Shown here: positions 1 through 7,993 of the stretch, in pieces | Layout of the letters: each line of letters starts with the position of its first letter | Position numbering within the stretch: the first letter of the stretch is position 1 | DNA from: Lachnospiraceae bacterium | GTDB lineage: Bacteria > Bacillota > Clostridia > Lachnospirales > Lachnospiraceae | Direction: 5' to 3' | Length of the DNA stretch: 17,087 nt | Assembly (NCBI GenBank): GCA_024691145.1 | Contig: JAILNW010000283.1 | Location: 1-17,087, forward strand | The notes under the pieces: model-generated | The model's input: only the letters and a program-made list of their open reading frames with translations | Database searches by the model: none | Told to the model about the DNA's origin: nothing | Program-made: the position numbers and the translations under genes

Positions 1-89
1 CTATTTTATAGGTGTATATTTGTATATATTTCATATACTGTAAAATATTGTATTTAAGTGCTATAGTAATATTATACAATTTTGTCCGT

Positions 90-118
90 TTGACATTATT
101 ATTGTTCTAATATATACT
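90..118 (+). promoter_or_regulatory. Sigma-A promoter P1 (TTGACA-17-TATACT)
   Basis: TTGACA at 90-95 and TATACT at 113-118 are separated by exactly 17 bases, with an AT-rich upstream stretch. The predicted start is near 125. The next recognisable signal downstream is the terminator at 251-277, so the default product would be an RNA of about 150 bases without an open reading frame. The boxes and flanks (TTTGACATT and TATACTTA) match those of the second promoter at 365-393. Confidence 0.7.
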
Positions 119-124
119 TATACA

Positions 125-282
125 TGTAAACAAATTAAAAGTTTTTTTATAAAATCCTTTTTAATCTTTTACAATATTTTTTGTTAGTTACTAGTATTTA
201 GTAACAAAAAAACATACCTTTTCTATTAAAATAAAAAGTAAACCCAAAGGAAAACGAGTACTCCCAATACTCGTTTTTCTTT
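125..282 (+). ncRNA. Candidate small RNA or terminated leader
   Basis: This is the interval between the predicted start of P1 and the terminator at 251-277. It has no reading frame with a ribosome binding site. It contains a 7-bp stem (GTTACTA 187-193 with TAGTAAC 199-205). A competing longer pairing joins the T-rich arm at 177-186 to the A-rich arm at 202-211. It could be an independent small RNA, or an attenuated leader whose read-through feeds the starch-binding gene. No known RNA family was recognised, and the two roles cannot be separated from sequence alone. Confidence 0.35.
251..278 (+). terminator. Intrinsic terminator between the two promoters
   Basis: A perfect 10-bp stem (AAAACGAGTA 251-260 with TACTCGTTTT 268-277) encloses a 7-base loop and is followed by a T-rich tail (TTTTTCTTTT, then another T run). 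The T tract lies on the plus side, so it best terminates rightward transcription from P1 or from a gene left of the window. Confidence 0.75.
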
Positions 283-364
283 TGCATTTTTTTACAGTTC
301 ACGTAACTTTCTCCTACAGCTCCCAGACCATCTGCTACGCATTTTTTAATTTTATATTACATAT

Positions 365-393
365 TTGACATTGCTAACACATTCATGTATACT
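365..393 (+). promoter_or_regulatory. Sigma-A promoter P2 for the CBM25 gene
   Basis: TTGACA at 365-370 and TATACT at 388-393 have a 17-base spacer. The predicted start is near 400, giving a 5' leader of about 67 bases before the ATG at 467. The -35 box overlaps a TTG codon that could be mistaken for an upstream start of the gene. This argues for starting the protein at 467. Confidence 0.75.
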
Positions 394-404
394 TAGAATA
401 TGGG

Positions 405-419
405 CTTGCATATTGCAAG
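405..419 (+). promoter_or_regulatory. Palindrome at the 5' end of the CBM25 mRNA
   Basis: CTTGCA (405-410) and TGCAAG (414-419) flank a 3-base TAT. The palindrome lies about 5-20 bases after the predicted start of P2. It may be a repressor operator, since an inverted TTGCA repeat just downstream of the start suits steric repression. It may instead be a 5'-terminal mRNA stem-loop. No specific regulator can be assigned. Confidence 0.35.
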
Positions 420-466
420 AAAGTTTAATCAAAAAGTTATTATTAGAAGATGGGGGATTAGGTTTT

Positions 467-2065
467 ATGAAAAAGCGTAATTTAGTTATTATCTTTTCGT
501 GCCTTTTTTTGGCATGTATTACTTGCGTAAGTATTATTTCATTTGCTGGAGGTACTAAGATGCCAACTGACTCTGTAACTATTTATTATAAAGGCTACGA
601 TAATCCATATATTCATTATAAGATTGGTGATGGCGATTGGACAAAGGTTCCTGGCTATGCACTGACTAAGTCAAGTACTATGAAGGGTTATCCATATATT
701 GCAAAGATTGATACAAAGGGTGAGCCACTTACTTGCTGTTTCAATGATGGTAATGGTACCTGGGATAGCTGTAATGGTGCTAATTACACTCTTATGCCTG
801 GTACATATACATATTCAACTGGTGTAATTACTGAAGTTGACGCAACTAACGAGAACACTCTTGATTGTACTGTAAAAACTTCTGGTGATCCAAGAAAGGC
901 AGCAGAACTTATAAGAGTATATATTAATAAGTTCAACAATGGTAAAGCTCCTTATTATGTATCCTTGTCATACCAGTTTGATGGTGAAGAAGTTGTTACT
1001 TATAAGAATAATGAAGAATGTAAATATAATGATTTCAGTACAACATTTATGTTAACAAAGGGAGGTCCTTTAAATATCTGGCTTTCCGCACATGATTCAA
1101 CAGGTTTGACTTATACATGGCATCAGGTTGTTAATGTAGAAGGTTTTGCAATTCTTGGTGTTCCAACAACACCTGCTTCTCCTGTTACAACAGGAACAGA
1201 AGTTAATTTCAGTAACTGCCAGATTACAAATGTTGGTGTTGGTTTTGGTGCTGAGTATGGGTCATATCCAAAGTACACAATTGATATTACAAATATGCAG
1301 ACTAATGAAACAGTCTCATATCCTCATACTTATTATCAACGTGCATCATGGACTCCAAAGAAAGCTGGTACATATGCTATTCATGTTAGTGCTGTTGATT
1401 ACTACGGACAGGTTGCAACTCATGATTCAACATTTGTGGTTACAGGTGAAGATATTGTTGATCCAAAACCACAAATTTACACTGAAGGTGCTTCAACTAT
1501 TTACTACAAAGGATTTGACAAACCTTATATACATTATAAAATAGGCGATGGTGACTGGTCTACAGTACCAGGTATTCCTATGACTGCTGCAAAAGACGAA
1601 GTTGAAGGATATGATTACAAAGCTGTTCTTCCGCTTAGTGGGGCAAAAAATGTAACAGTATGCTTTAATGATGGTAAAGGCAACTGGGATAGCAATAACG
1701 GAGAGAATTATACATTTAAAGAAGGAGCATGGGGCTTTACTAGTGGTAAAACTACTAATCTTCGTCCTAAAACTCCAACAAATAATAAAGTAACTATTTA
1801 CTACACAGGTTACATTACTCCAAACATACATTATTGTATTGACAACGACAACTGGACTAAAGCCCCTGGCATACCTATGAATTCTTCTACAAAGTACGAG
1901 GGATTTGACAAAGAATACACTATTGATCTCGGAGATGCAGAAGGCGTAAGTGTATGTTTCAATGATGGACATAGCAGCTGGGACAGCAACTATGGAAAGA
2001 ATTATTACTTTACAGCTGGTTCATATTATTATAGTGGAGGGCAGATTACTCCTGTTGAAGAATAA
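467..2065 (+). CDS. Secreted triple-CBM25 starch-binding protein, non-catalytic
   Basis: This 532-residue protein probably binds starch or related alpha-glucans outside the cell. A basic and hydrophobic N-terminus (MKKRN, then about 20 hydrophobic residues) looks like a signal peptide cleaved near SFA|GG. Three CBM25-like modules lie at about 36-117, 341-428 and 440-530. Each opens with a YYxG...IHY...W stretch and has a CFNDG...WDS...NY signature. Between the first and second lie two Ig-like beta domains (about 124-225 and 237-327). No glycoside hydrolase domain, LPXTG motif, SLH domain or C-terminal membrane segment is present, so how it stays on the cell is unclear. The start at 467 has a G-rich Shine-Dalgarno (GGGGGA) upstream. 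An in-frame extension to 365 would run through the promoter. The CBM25 assignment is from motif recognition. A neighbouring starch-binding family is the alternative. Confidence 0.8.
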   Translation: MKKRNLVIIFSCLFLACITCVSIISFAGGTKMPTDSVTIYYKGYDNPYIHYKIGDGDWTKVPGYALTKSSTMKGYPYIAKIDTKGEPLTCCFNDGNGTWDSCNGANYTLMPGTYTYSTGVITEVDATNENTLDCTVKTSGDPRKAAELIRVYINKFNNGKAPYYVSLSYQFDGEEVVTYKNNEECKYNDFSTTFMLTKGGPLNIWLSAHDSTGLTYTWHQVVNVEGFAILGVPTTPASPVTTGTEVNFSNCQITNVGVGFGAEYGSYPKYTIDITNMQTNETVSYPHTYYQRASWTPKKAGTYAIHVSAVDYYGQVATHDSTFVVTGEDIVDPKPQIYTEGASTIYYKGFDKPYIHYKIGDGDWSTVPGIPMTAAKDEVEGYDYKAVLPLSGAKNVTVCFNDGKGNWDSNNGENYTFKEGAWGFTSGKTTNLRPKTPTNNKVTIYYTGYITPNIHYCIDNDNWTKAPGIPMNSSTKYEGFDKEYTIDLGDAEGVSVCFNDGHSSWDSNYGKNYYFTAGSYYYSGGQITPVEE

Positions 2066-2078
2066 TTAAAAATATTAA

Positions 2079-2116
2079 AGAGGCATTTCACATTAAGTGA
2101 TTTGCCTCTCTTTTTT
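2079..2116. terminator. Bidirectional terminator between convergent genes
   Basis: AGAGGCA (2079-2085) pairs with TGCCTCT (2103-2109). An inner TCAC/GTGA pairing and a small internal loop extend the stem. A T run (2111-2116) follows on the plus strand, and an A-rich stretch before the stem gives a T-rich tail on the minus strand. It can end both the CBM25 gene and the leftward MMPL-GLUG operon, whose last stop codon is at 2115-2117. Confidence 0.8.
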
Positions 2117-4970
2117 ACTGTTTTTCAGAATCTTCTTTCAAACTTTCTGTATCCTCGCTGTCTGATATATTCTTTTGTTTCTTATTTCTTACATTTATAA
2201 CTATTGCAAATATAATTACAGCTAATATTATTAATCCGGTAATAACATAAGGTCTTATGGTTGTTCTGACATTTTCCATATATACAATATAACAGCCATT
2301 ATTTGCTGTAAATACTATATAGCTTCCGTCTCTTTCATATTTTGTTTCTTCGAAACTCTTACTGTCATCAGATACAAACAAAATACCATCATCAGGGCTT
2401 TTCATTCTTACTTTAAACTCACCGTCATAACCGTTAACAGATAGTTTACCTGAATTAATACACTTACCTTTGCCAAACTCCGCTAACATCTCAGGCTTAT
2501 ATGACTTTGCTGTAAGTTTTTGTCCTTCATAAAAATTTCCCTCAACAAGATATGCTGCAATCTTTTCTGTGGTTGCTATTGTTGTTGTTGGATTTTTATA
2601 CTCTCCTTCAACAGTAAGACTATAATATATATGTTCATTATCAAAATCATCCCATTTCCAGTATTTTGTTCCCATCATTGGTACTTCAGGAAATGAATCA
2701 ATTCCCTTACCAAACTCAACCTCTTTTACTTCAACAGTTTCATCATTTGCAATAAAGGTTACTGTAATCTTTTTAAATACATCTGGAATGTCTGCAAAGG
2801 TTAATAATTTTTCATAAGTTACAGGTTCTGCCTTTCCTGTATAACCTATTCCATCAACTCCGCCATCATCACTTTCAACATAATAACACCCACTTACATT
2901 TCCAGAGATATCTCCTGCAATACAGCCATAATATTCATTTCTGTCCTTTAAAAATGAATAGGATTTGCAGTTATAAATATTATATCCTTTACCTGCAACA
3001 CCTCCAACGTACTTACTACCATGAAGCAATGCTCTTGAGTATGAATCCTTTATATTTCCATTACTTAATCCTGCAACACCACCGCAATAATCACCTTCAC
3101 CAGCACTGATTGTTCCTGACCCAATGCTTTTTAATATTATTCCAAAGTCCGCATTCCCTGTTATTCCTCCTGCATTTTCTTTATAAGCTGTAATATCGCT
3201 TGCATTTTCACATTCTTCTATTACAGCATACACAAGGTATTTTGCATTAGTTAACAAATAATCAGAAACTTTTATTTTATCCTCCGCATCAAATGATACT
3301 TCATATGAAACCGTACCCGATATACCTCCCACATTTGTATCTCCGCTTGCCCTTCCGAAATTTTTGCACTTTTTTACAATACCTTTATTGTACCTGTCAA
3401 CATTTTCTGCAGAAATATCCTTCTCATAATCTGTATTAACATCACTAAGATTCTGTGCTGTTACAGTAAATGCATCCTTTAGTTTTTCAATAGATTCAAT
3501 AACATTTCTTGTATCATTACGTATCAGTTCCGAATCCGAAGCAAGCAGACTTTCTATTCCCCTTACTCCGTTTGTAACATTATCAACATCATTAAATACT
3601 TTTTCCGTATCAGGTCTGTTATAGTCAGTGTGAGCTATAATCTTCTCAATTTTATCATACAGCTCATCACCACCTATTTTTTCTTCCCTGACCCTTTTAA
3701 GAATATCAAGAATATCCTCAACATCCACATTTTCATCCTGATTTTCTAAGGTTTCATTTAAATTGTTAACAAGCTCTGTAACTTTTAATTCATCATGGGA
3801 GTCTATTCCGCTTCTTATTTCCGTAATCAGCTGATTAGCTGTATTTCTGTAGGTATATACATTATCTGTCATCTGGCCAACTGCATACTTCAAATCATTT
3901 GATGTTGTATCAACACTATCCTGCAATACCTTAATCTGATTTTTTACTTCATCAGAGGAATTAGCTGCATCATTTCTAAGTTTATCAATATTACTATTTA
4001 TCTCGTTAATAGTATCCTCAAGTTCCTTAAGCTTGCTATCTGAAAAATCCCATGTTGTATATGGTTCAATCTGTCCTGCAATACCTCCAACATCTTTTCT
4101 TCCATATATTTCACCTTTATTGGTACAGTCACTTATTCTTCCATTCTGTCTTCCTGCTATACCTCCAACATTGTATCCCATTTTCTCATAGCCTATGGTA
4201 TTATTATTACAGCATTCTAAAATGTCCCCTTCAGAAAGCCCTGCAATTCCTCCAAGATCACTTATATTATAAAAATCATCTTCAGAAACTTCAGAAATAT
4301 CAAAATTTCCAAGCGACAATCTGCTATAACCTACATTATCAGTAAGAACAATCTCTGTATTAATCTTTCCATTATTGTTACACCTGTCAATTACACCTGT
4401 ATTATATCCTGTAATGCCGCCAATCTTATGTTCTCCTATTACATTTCCTTCATTAACACATTCTGTAATAAGACCATTGTTGATTCCTGTTATACCACCT
4501 GCTGCTTCATCAGCATCAATTTCTCCAAAAAAGTTACAGCAGCTTATTATTCCCTGATTATTTCCAACAATTCCACCTATGTTGGTTCTGCTTCCGTCAG
4601 GATTAATATTGCCATCAACTGTAAGATTTTTAACTACTGCCTCCTTTGATGTAAATCTTATAAAACCTTTATTAGAGCCCTTGTCCTTTATTTTAAAATT
4701 AGTTACAGTTTTATGATTTCCATCAAACACACCTGAAAAATATGGTATGCATATAAAATCGCTTCCTTTTAAGTCTATATCATTTTCCAGTACAACAGTA
4801 AGATTTCTTGAATAGCTGTCTATAATACATTTTTTAGCAAAATCAGACAGTTCTTTTGCATTATTTATTTTCACAATATTATCATCCCCATATGCTTTGC
4901 CACATGGAAACGATATAGTACCAACTGCTACAGCCACCGACATTATTATTGATAGTGTTCTCTTCATCAT
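2115..4970 (-). CDS. Exported GLUG-repeat protein with helical insert and membrane anchor
   Basis: This 951-residue protein of unknown function is probably anchored on the outer face of the membrane. Residues 1-29 look like a signal peptide (cleavage near AYG|DD). GLUG-type repeats (variants of GGI.G...G.I..C.N.G.I) run from about 131 to 300 and again from about 530 to 700, as expected for a beta-solenoid. Residues about 310-520 are instead charged, helix-rich and heptad-like, so a likely coiled coil interrupts the solenoid. A further beta-rich part (735-900) precedes a transmembrane segment (about 906-926) and a short charged cytoplasmic tail. The gene overlaps the exporter gene by ATGA. A strong GGAGGTGA (4984-4977) supports the start at 4970, although an adjacent ATG at 4967 is possible. 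The tight coupling suggests it works with the exporter. No catalytic motif was seen. Confidence 0.8.
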   Translation of the reverse strand: MMKRTLSIIMSVAVAVGTISFPCGKAYGDDNIVKINNAKELSDFAKKCIIDSYSRNLTVVLENDIDLKGSDFICIPYFSGVFDGNHKTVTNFKIKDKGSNKGFIRFTSKEAVVKNLTVDGNINPDGSRTNIGGIVGNNQGIISCCNFFGEIDADEAAGGITGINNGLITECVNEGNVIGEHKIGGITGYNTGVIDRCNNNGKINTEIVLTDNVGYSRLSLGNFDISEVSEDDFYNISDLGGIAGLSEGDILECCNNNTIGYEKMGYNVGGIAGRQNGRISDCTNKGEIYGRKDVGGIAGQIEPYTTWDFSDSKLKELEDTINEINSNIDKLRNDAANSSDEVKNQIKVLQDSVDTTSNDLKYAVGQMTDNVYTYRNTANQLITEIRSGIDSHDELKVTELVNNLNETLENQDENVDVEDILDILKRVREEKIGGDELYDKIEKIIAHTDYNRPDTEKVFNDVDNVTNGVRGIESLLASDSELIRNDTRNVIESIEKLKDAFTVTAQNLSDVNTDYEKDISAENVDRYNKGIVKKCKNFGRASGDTNVGGISGTVSYEVSFDAEDKIKVSDYLLTNAKYLVYAVIEECENASDITAYKENAGGITGNADFGIILKSIGSGTISAGEGDYCGGVAGLSNGNIKDSYSRALLHGSKYVGGVAGKGYNIYNCKSYSFLKDRNEYYGCIAGDISGNVSGCYYVESDDGGVDGIGYTGKAEPVTYEKLLTFADIPDVFKKITVTFIANDETVEVKEVEFGKGIDSFPEVPMMGTKYWKWDDFDNEHIYYSLTVEGEYKNPTTTIATTEKIAAYLVEGNFYEGQKLTAKSYKPEMLAEFGKGKCINSGKLSVNGYDGEFKVRMKSPDDGILFVSDDSKSFEETKYERDGSYIVFTANNGCYIVYMENVRTTIRPYVITGLIILAVIIFAIVINVRNKKQKNISDSEDTESLKEDSEKQ

Positions 4971-7273
4971 TTACGGTCACCTCCGAGTACTATTGTAAAT
5001 CTTGTTCTGTCTATTAATTTATCAAACAGAACAATAATCTGTGGAAGTACTGTAAGTACCAGTATAACCGATATCAATGCTCCTCTTCCAACTGCAAGCC
5101 CTATATGTCCTATATAAACATCGCTTACCTTCATTGAAATAAGAAAACCTGCCATAGTAAGGATTGTTCCTGATGTAAGGATTGTAGGAAAACTTTCATC
5201 TACAGCCTGTATCATTGCATCCTTTCTCTTGTTATTCTTCTTCAAATCCTGATAATGATTCATTATAACAATGGCATAATCAATAGTTGCACCCATCTGG
5301 ATTGCCGAAACAATCATATTTGTAACAAAGGAACATGTTATTCCTGTAAGATATGGGAACGAAAAATTCATCCATATACTTCCCTGAATAACAAATACAA
5401 GAAGACATGAGCCTGCAACGGTTCTGAAGGTTAAAAGCAGGATAATAAGTACAAATAATATTGTAAGGAAATTTATCTTTGCACTGTCTCCGTTAAATGT
5501 ATCATTAAGGTCCTTGGCACTTGTAATTTCACCAATAACAAGTACATTCATATCGCTGTCTTCATAATGTTTCTTTGCTTCACTTCTTATATTATCAACA
5601 AGTCTGGTGCTTTCTGCTCCTTCTACAGGTACAGTTGCTGTTACGATTATTCTGTCATAATTATCTCCCTGCAACTGTTCTATTCCCTTCATTAACTGGC
5701 CTCTTAATGACTGCATCTGTTCATTCTTAGTATCATCAAGGTTGATAATTCCCTTATCAGTTTTATCAAAGAGGAATAAAAACATATCTATAAGAGGAAC
5801 TTCATATTCCTCAGGACTTTTAAATATTCCCTGATATTGCTTATTCTCAACACCGTATGCCTGATACATAAGGGTTGCCTGCTCTATATCAATATCTAAA
5901 AGTTCTGCAAACATTCTAGGTGTGTACTTGTCTGTAAGAACCCTGTTTTCTTCAATTTCGATATTTGCAAGACCTGTGACACTTTTTACATTATCCATTA
6001 CCTCAATATCCTTAATAATTTCCTTTTCACTTGCATAGTCACCATTCGGTACTATAAGTGCAATGGTAGTAGAATTATCAAATGTATCTTCAATCTTATG
6101 CATTGTCATACGGCTTTCTGAATATATAAGTTCATCGATTGTACTGTCTGCAAATGCATACTCTGTTTTAGATGAAAAATAAATTGAAAGGGGAATCAGT
6201 ACAAAAAATACAAATACAAAACAGTATTTTGAGTTCATAAGGAATTTTCCCCAAAATGTAATGCTTGGCACATGGCTTTTATGAGCTGTTTTCTTAAGCA
6301 TCTTAGGAAACAGACATATAATACCTGGCATAAGTAAAAGCACTGATAATATACTGAATATTATACCTTTTGTTAATACCACACCAAGGTCATAACCAAG
6401 TCTGAACTGCATAAGTGTTAATGCCAAAAGTCCCGATATTGTTGTAAGACTTGATGAAGATATTTCTATTATTCCTTTAGATAAAGCTTCAATCAAAGCC
6501 TCTTTTTCAGTTTCCCTTATAAGAACTTCATCCTGATAACGGTGAATAAGAATTATGGAATAATCAATAGCAAGTGCAAGCTGTAATATTACTGCAATTG
6601 AATTGGTTATAGACGATATCTCACCCAGCAGATAGTTTGTTCCCATATTGAGAACAGCCGCAAATATAAAAACTATACCAAATATTACTACTTCAAAATA
6701 ACTTCTTGATGTAAATAATAAAACAAAAAGAATTACAACAACTGCAAGTAACAGTACCCCTCCCATCTGTGATGCAACCTCTTTAGAGTAGTTCTGTCCA
6801 ATCTCTGTAGATATGTAAACGTCATAATCCTTTATCTTATCCTTAATACTTTCCATGGCAGCAATTATCTTCTCATCACTGCTTGTTCCATCAAAAGCAA
6901 GGGATATGAGGGCAGAAGAATTAACATAATGTGCTTTAGAATCATCTAATGTAACTGTAGTTACATGCTCCTCTTTTTCCAGCATATCTGCAATCTTTTC
7001 AGCTGTATTATATGTTATATTGGAAATCATAATATCCGCAGAGGCATATGTAATAAATTCATCCTCCATAATAGTAAGACCCTGTCTGGTTTCAGTATCA
7101 TCCGGTAAAAACGCAGTAATATCTTCATTAACTTTTACCTTAGAAATTGAAAATACACAAAAAATAGCCAGAGACACAAATAATGCCATAATCAGATATC
7201 GGTCTTTGACTATTGTCTTTGAAATCAGCTTCATAATGTTAGTATCTTTCTTCTTACCAATCTTTGTATTCAT
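4967..7273 (-). CDS. MMPL/RND-superfamily exporter
   Basis: This 768-residue integral membrane protein has the duplicated RND layout: one transmembrane helix (27-45), an extracytoplasmic domain (about 46-170), five helices (about 172-325), a seventh helix (350-367), a second outside domain (about 368-598) and five final helices (about 600-750). The Asp-Tyr pairs typical of MMPL proton relays are present in both halves: D237-Y238 in helix 4 and D665-Y666 in helix 10. Members of this superfamily export lipids, lipopeptides or other hydrophobic molecules using the proton gradient. The substrate here cannot be read from the sequence. The ATG at 7273 has a GGAG eight bases upstream and a promoter at 7331-7303. 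The gene is the first of a two-gene operon with the exported GLUG protein. Family confidence is high, function low. Confidence 0.9.
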   Translation of the reverse strand: MNTKIGKKKDTNIMKLISKTIVKDRYLIMALFVSLAIFCVFSISKVKVNEDITAFLPDDTETRQGLTIMEDEFITYASADIMISNITYNTAEKIADMLEKEEHVTTVTLDDSKAHYVNSSALISLAFDGTSSDEKIIAAMESIKDKIKDYDVYISTEIGQNYSKEVASQMGGVLLLAVVVILFVLLFTSRSYFEVVIFGIVFIFAAVLNMGTNYLLGEISSITNSIAVILQLALAIDYSIILIHRYQDEVLIRETEKEALIEALSKGIIEISSSSLTTISGLLALTLMQFRLGYDLGVVLTKGIIFSILSVLLLMPGIICLFPKMLKKTAHKSHVPSITFWGKFLMNSKYCFVFVFFVLIPLSIYFSSKTEYAFADSTIDELIYSESRMTMHKIEDTFDNSTTIALIVPNGDYASEKEIIKDIEVMDNVKSVTGLANIEIEENRVLTDKYTPRMFAELLDIDIEQATLMYQAYGVENKQYQGIFKSPEEYEVPLIDMFLFLFDKTDKGIINLDDTKNEQMQSLRGQLMKGIEQLQGDNYDRIIVTATVPVEGAESTRLVDNIRSEAKKHYEDSDMNVLVIGEITSAKDLNDTFNGDSAKINFLTILFVLIILLLTFRTVAGSCLLVFVIQGSIWMNFSFPYLTGITCSFVTNMIVSAIQMGATIDYAIVIMNHYQDLKKNNKRKDAMIQAVDESFPTILTSGTILTMAGFLISMKVSDVYIGHIGLAVGRGALISVILVLTVLPQIIVLFDKLIDRTRFTIVLGGDRK
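4977..4984 (-). promoter_or_regulatory. Shine-Dalgarno of the GLUG gene inside the exporter gene
   Basis: GGAGGTGA on the minus strand lies within the last codons of the exporter gene. It is six bases before the first of two adjacent ATG codons (4970 and 4967), and the spacing favours 4970. Together with the ATGA overlap it implies translational coupling. Confidence 0.75.
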
Positions 7274-7302
7274 AAAACCAACTCCATTATCAATATTATT
7301 TA

Positions 7303-7331
7303 ATTATACCACTTTTGGAAATAAATGGCAA
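7303..7331 (-). promoter_or_regulatory. Promoter of the MMPL-GLUG operon
   Basis: On the minus strand TTGCCA (7331-7326) and TATAAT (7308-7303) are 17 bases apart, with TGG directly before the -10. The promoter lies between the terminator of the upstream operon and the exporter start, so the MMPL-GLUG pair is a separate transcription unit. Confidence 0.7.
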
Positions 7332-7356
7332 ATTTTGAAGAAATTTCTTATTAAAT

Positions 7357-7390
7357 AAAAAAACAGCTCGTATATACAAGCTGTTTTTTG
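7357..7390 (-). terminator. Terminator of the HK-Rhs-CotH-epimerase operon
   Basis: AAAAAACAGCT (7358-7368) pairs with AGCTGTTTTTT (7379-7389). The loop contains a small GTATATAC palindrome. On the minus strand the stem ends in a run of T followed by ATTTAATAAG. It lies just after the epimerase stop codon. Confidence 0.8.
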
Positions 7391-7403
7391 TTATTATATT
7401 CAA

Positions 7404-7958
7404 TTATAATCCCTGGAACTGGTCATAAAATGTTCTGAGAGTCATAAGTCCTGCATCCTTATTTGAAACTATAGGATTTTCTACAGGCCAGTTAATTGCA
7501 ATATCAGGATCATTATATACAATACCTGTATCAGCCTGTCCTATATATCTTCCTCTGCATGTGTATGATACAATAGCCACATCAGATACTACGCAGAAAC
7601 CATGGGCAAAACCTGCTGGAATATAGAACATTTCCCTGTTGTAATCTGATAAACGTACCATATCATAATGTCCATATGTAGGAGAATTCTTTCTGATATC
7701 AACTGCAACATCATAAATTTCACCACTTATTACCCTTACAAGCTTATCCTGTGGTTCCATAGTCTGAAAATGCATACCTCTTATAACATTTCTCTTTGAC
7801 ATAGTTTCAAATGATTCAGCTATATCAAGATCAACACCTATCTCCTTTAACATTTCCTTCTCATAATACTTTAGAAAGTATCCTCTGTCATCCTTAAAAA
7901 CATCTGGTGTAATAATCTTTAATCCTTGAATATTTCCTTCTCTAATCTGAAATCCCAT
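7404..7958 (-). CDS. rfbC: dTDP-4-dehydrorhamnose 3,5-epimerase family protein (RmlC)
   Basis: At 184 residues the protein has the normal length of the RmlC cupin family, whose members epimerise C3 and C5 of dTDP-4-keto-6-deoxyglucose on the way to dTDP-L-rhamnose. Conserved features are visible: FKDDRGYF near the start, the RGMHFQ motif with R60 and the presumed base H63, K72, AVDIRKNSPTYG, IPAGFAHGF, Y132 at the position of the family acid, and NDPDI plus D168 near the end. ATG at 7958 follows AGAGGAT at 10-base spacing. It is the last gene of the operon, 35 bases after the CotH gene. The rhamnose partner genes rmlA, rmlB and rmlD are not in the window, so it may instead be a relative that makes another deoxysugar. 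Confidence 0.85.
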   Translation of the reverse strand: MGFQIREGNIQGLKIITPDVFKDDRGYFLKYYEKEMLKEIGVDLDIAESFETMSKRNVIRGMHFQTMEPQDKLVRVISGEIYDVAVDIRKNSPTYGHYDMVRLSDYNREMFYIPAGFAHGFCVVSDVAIVSYTCRGRYIGQADTGIVYNDPDIAINWPVENPIVSNKDAGLMTLRTFYDQFQGL

Positions 7959-7993
7959 AATTATTTATCCTCTTTTCTTTTAAAATATTCTTA

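Larger units (their letters stand above)
1..466. other. Gene-free AT-rich regulatory region
   Basis: No convincing protein-coding gene lies here. The stretch holds a consensus promoter (90-118), a small hairpin (187-205), a terminator hairpin (251-277), a second consensus promoter (365-393) and a short palindrome (405-419). The only ATG in the predicted first transcript, near 123, is followed at once by a stop codon. On the minus strand there is a TATAAT at 76-71 with a poor -35, which could serve a leftward gene outside the window. This is weak. Nothing else was recognised in 1-89 or 278-364. Confidence 0.7.

Noticed and set aside
71..99. Leftward promoter with TATAAT at 76-71
   Set aside because: The -10 is good but no acceptable -35 is found at 16-18 bases, and no target gene is visible in the window.
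365..466. In-frame upstream extension of the CBM25 gene from a TTG at 365
   Set aside because: It would translate through the promoter at 365-393 and place non-signal-like residues ahead of a good signal peptide. The ATG at 467 has a G-rich ribosome binding site.
500..526. Lipoprotein signal in the CBM25 protein (Cys in FLAC)
   Set aside because: The residue pattern before the Cys (Phe-Leu-Ala) does not fit the lipobox well and the hydrophobic stretch before it is short. An ordinary signal peptidase site near SFA|GG fits better.
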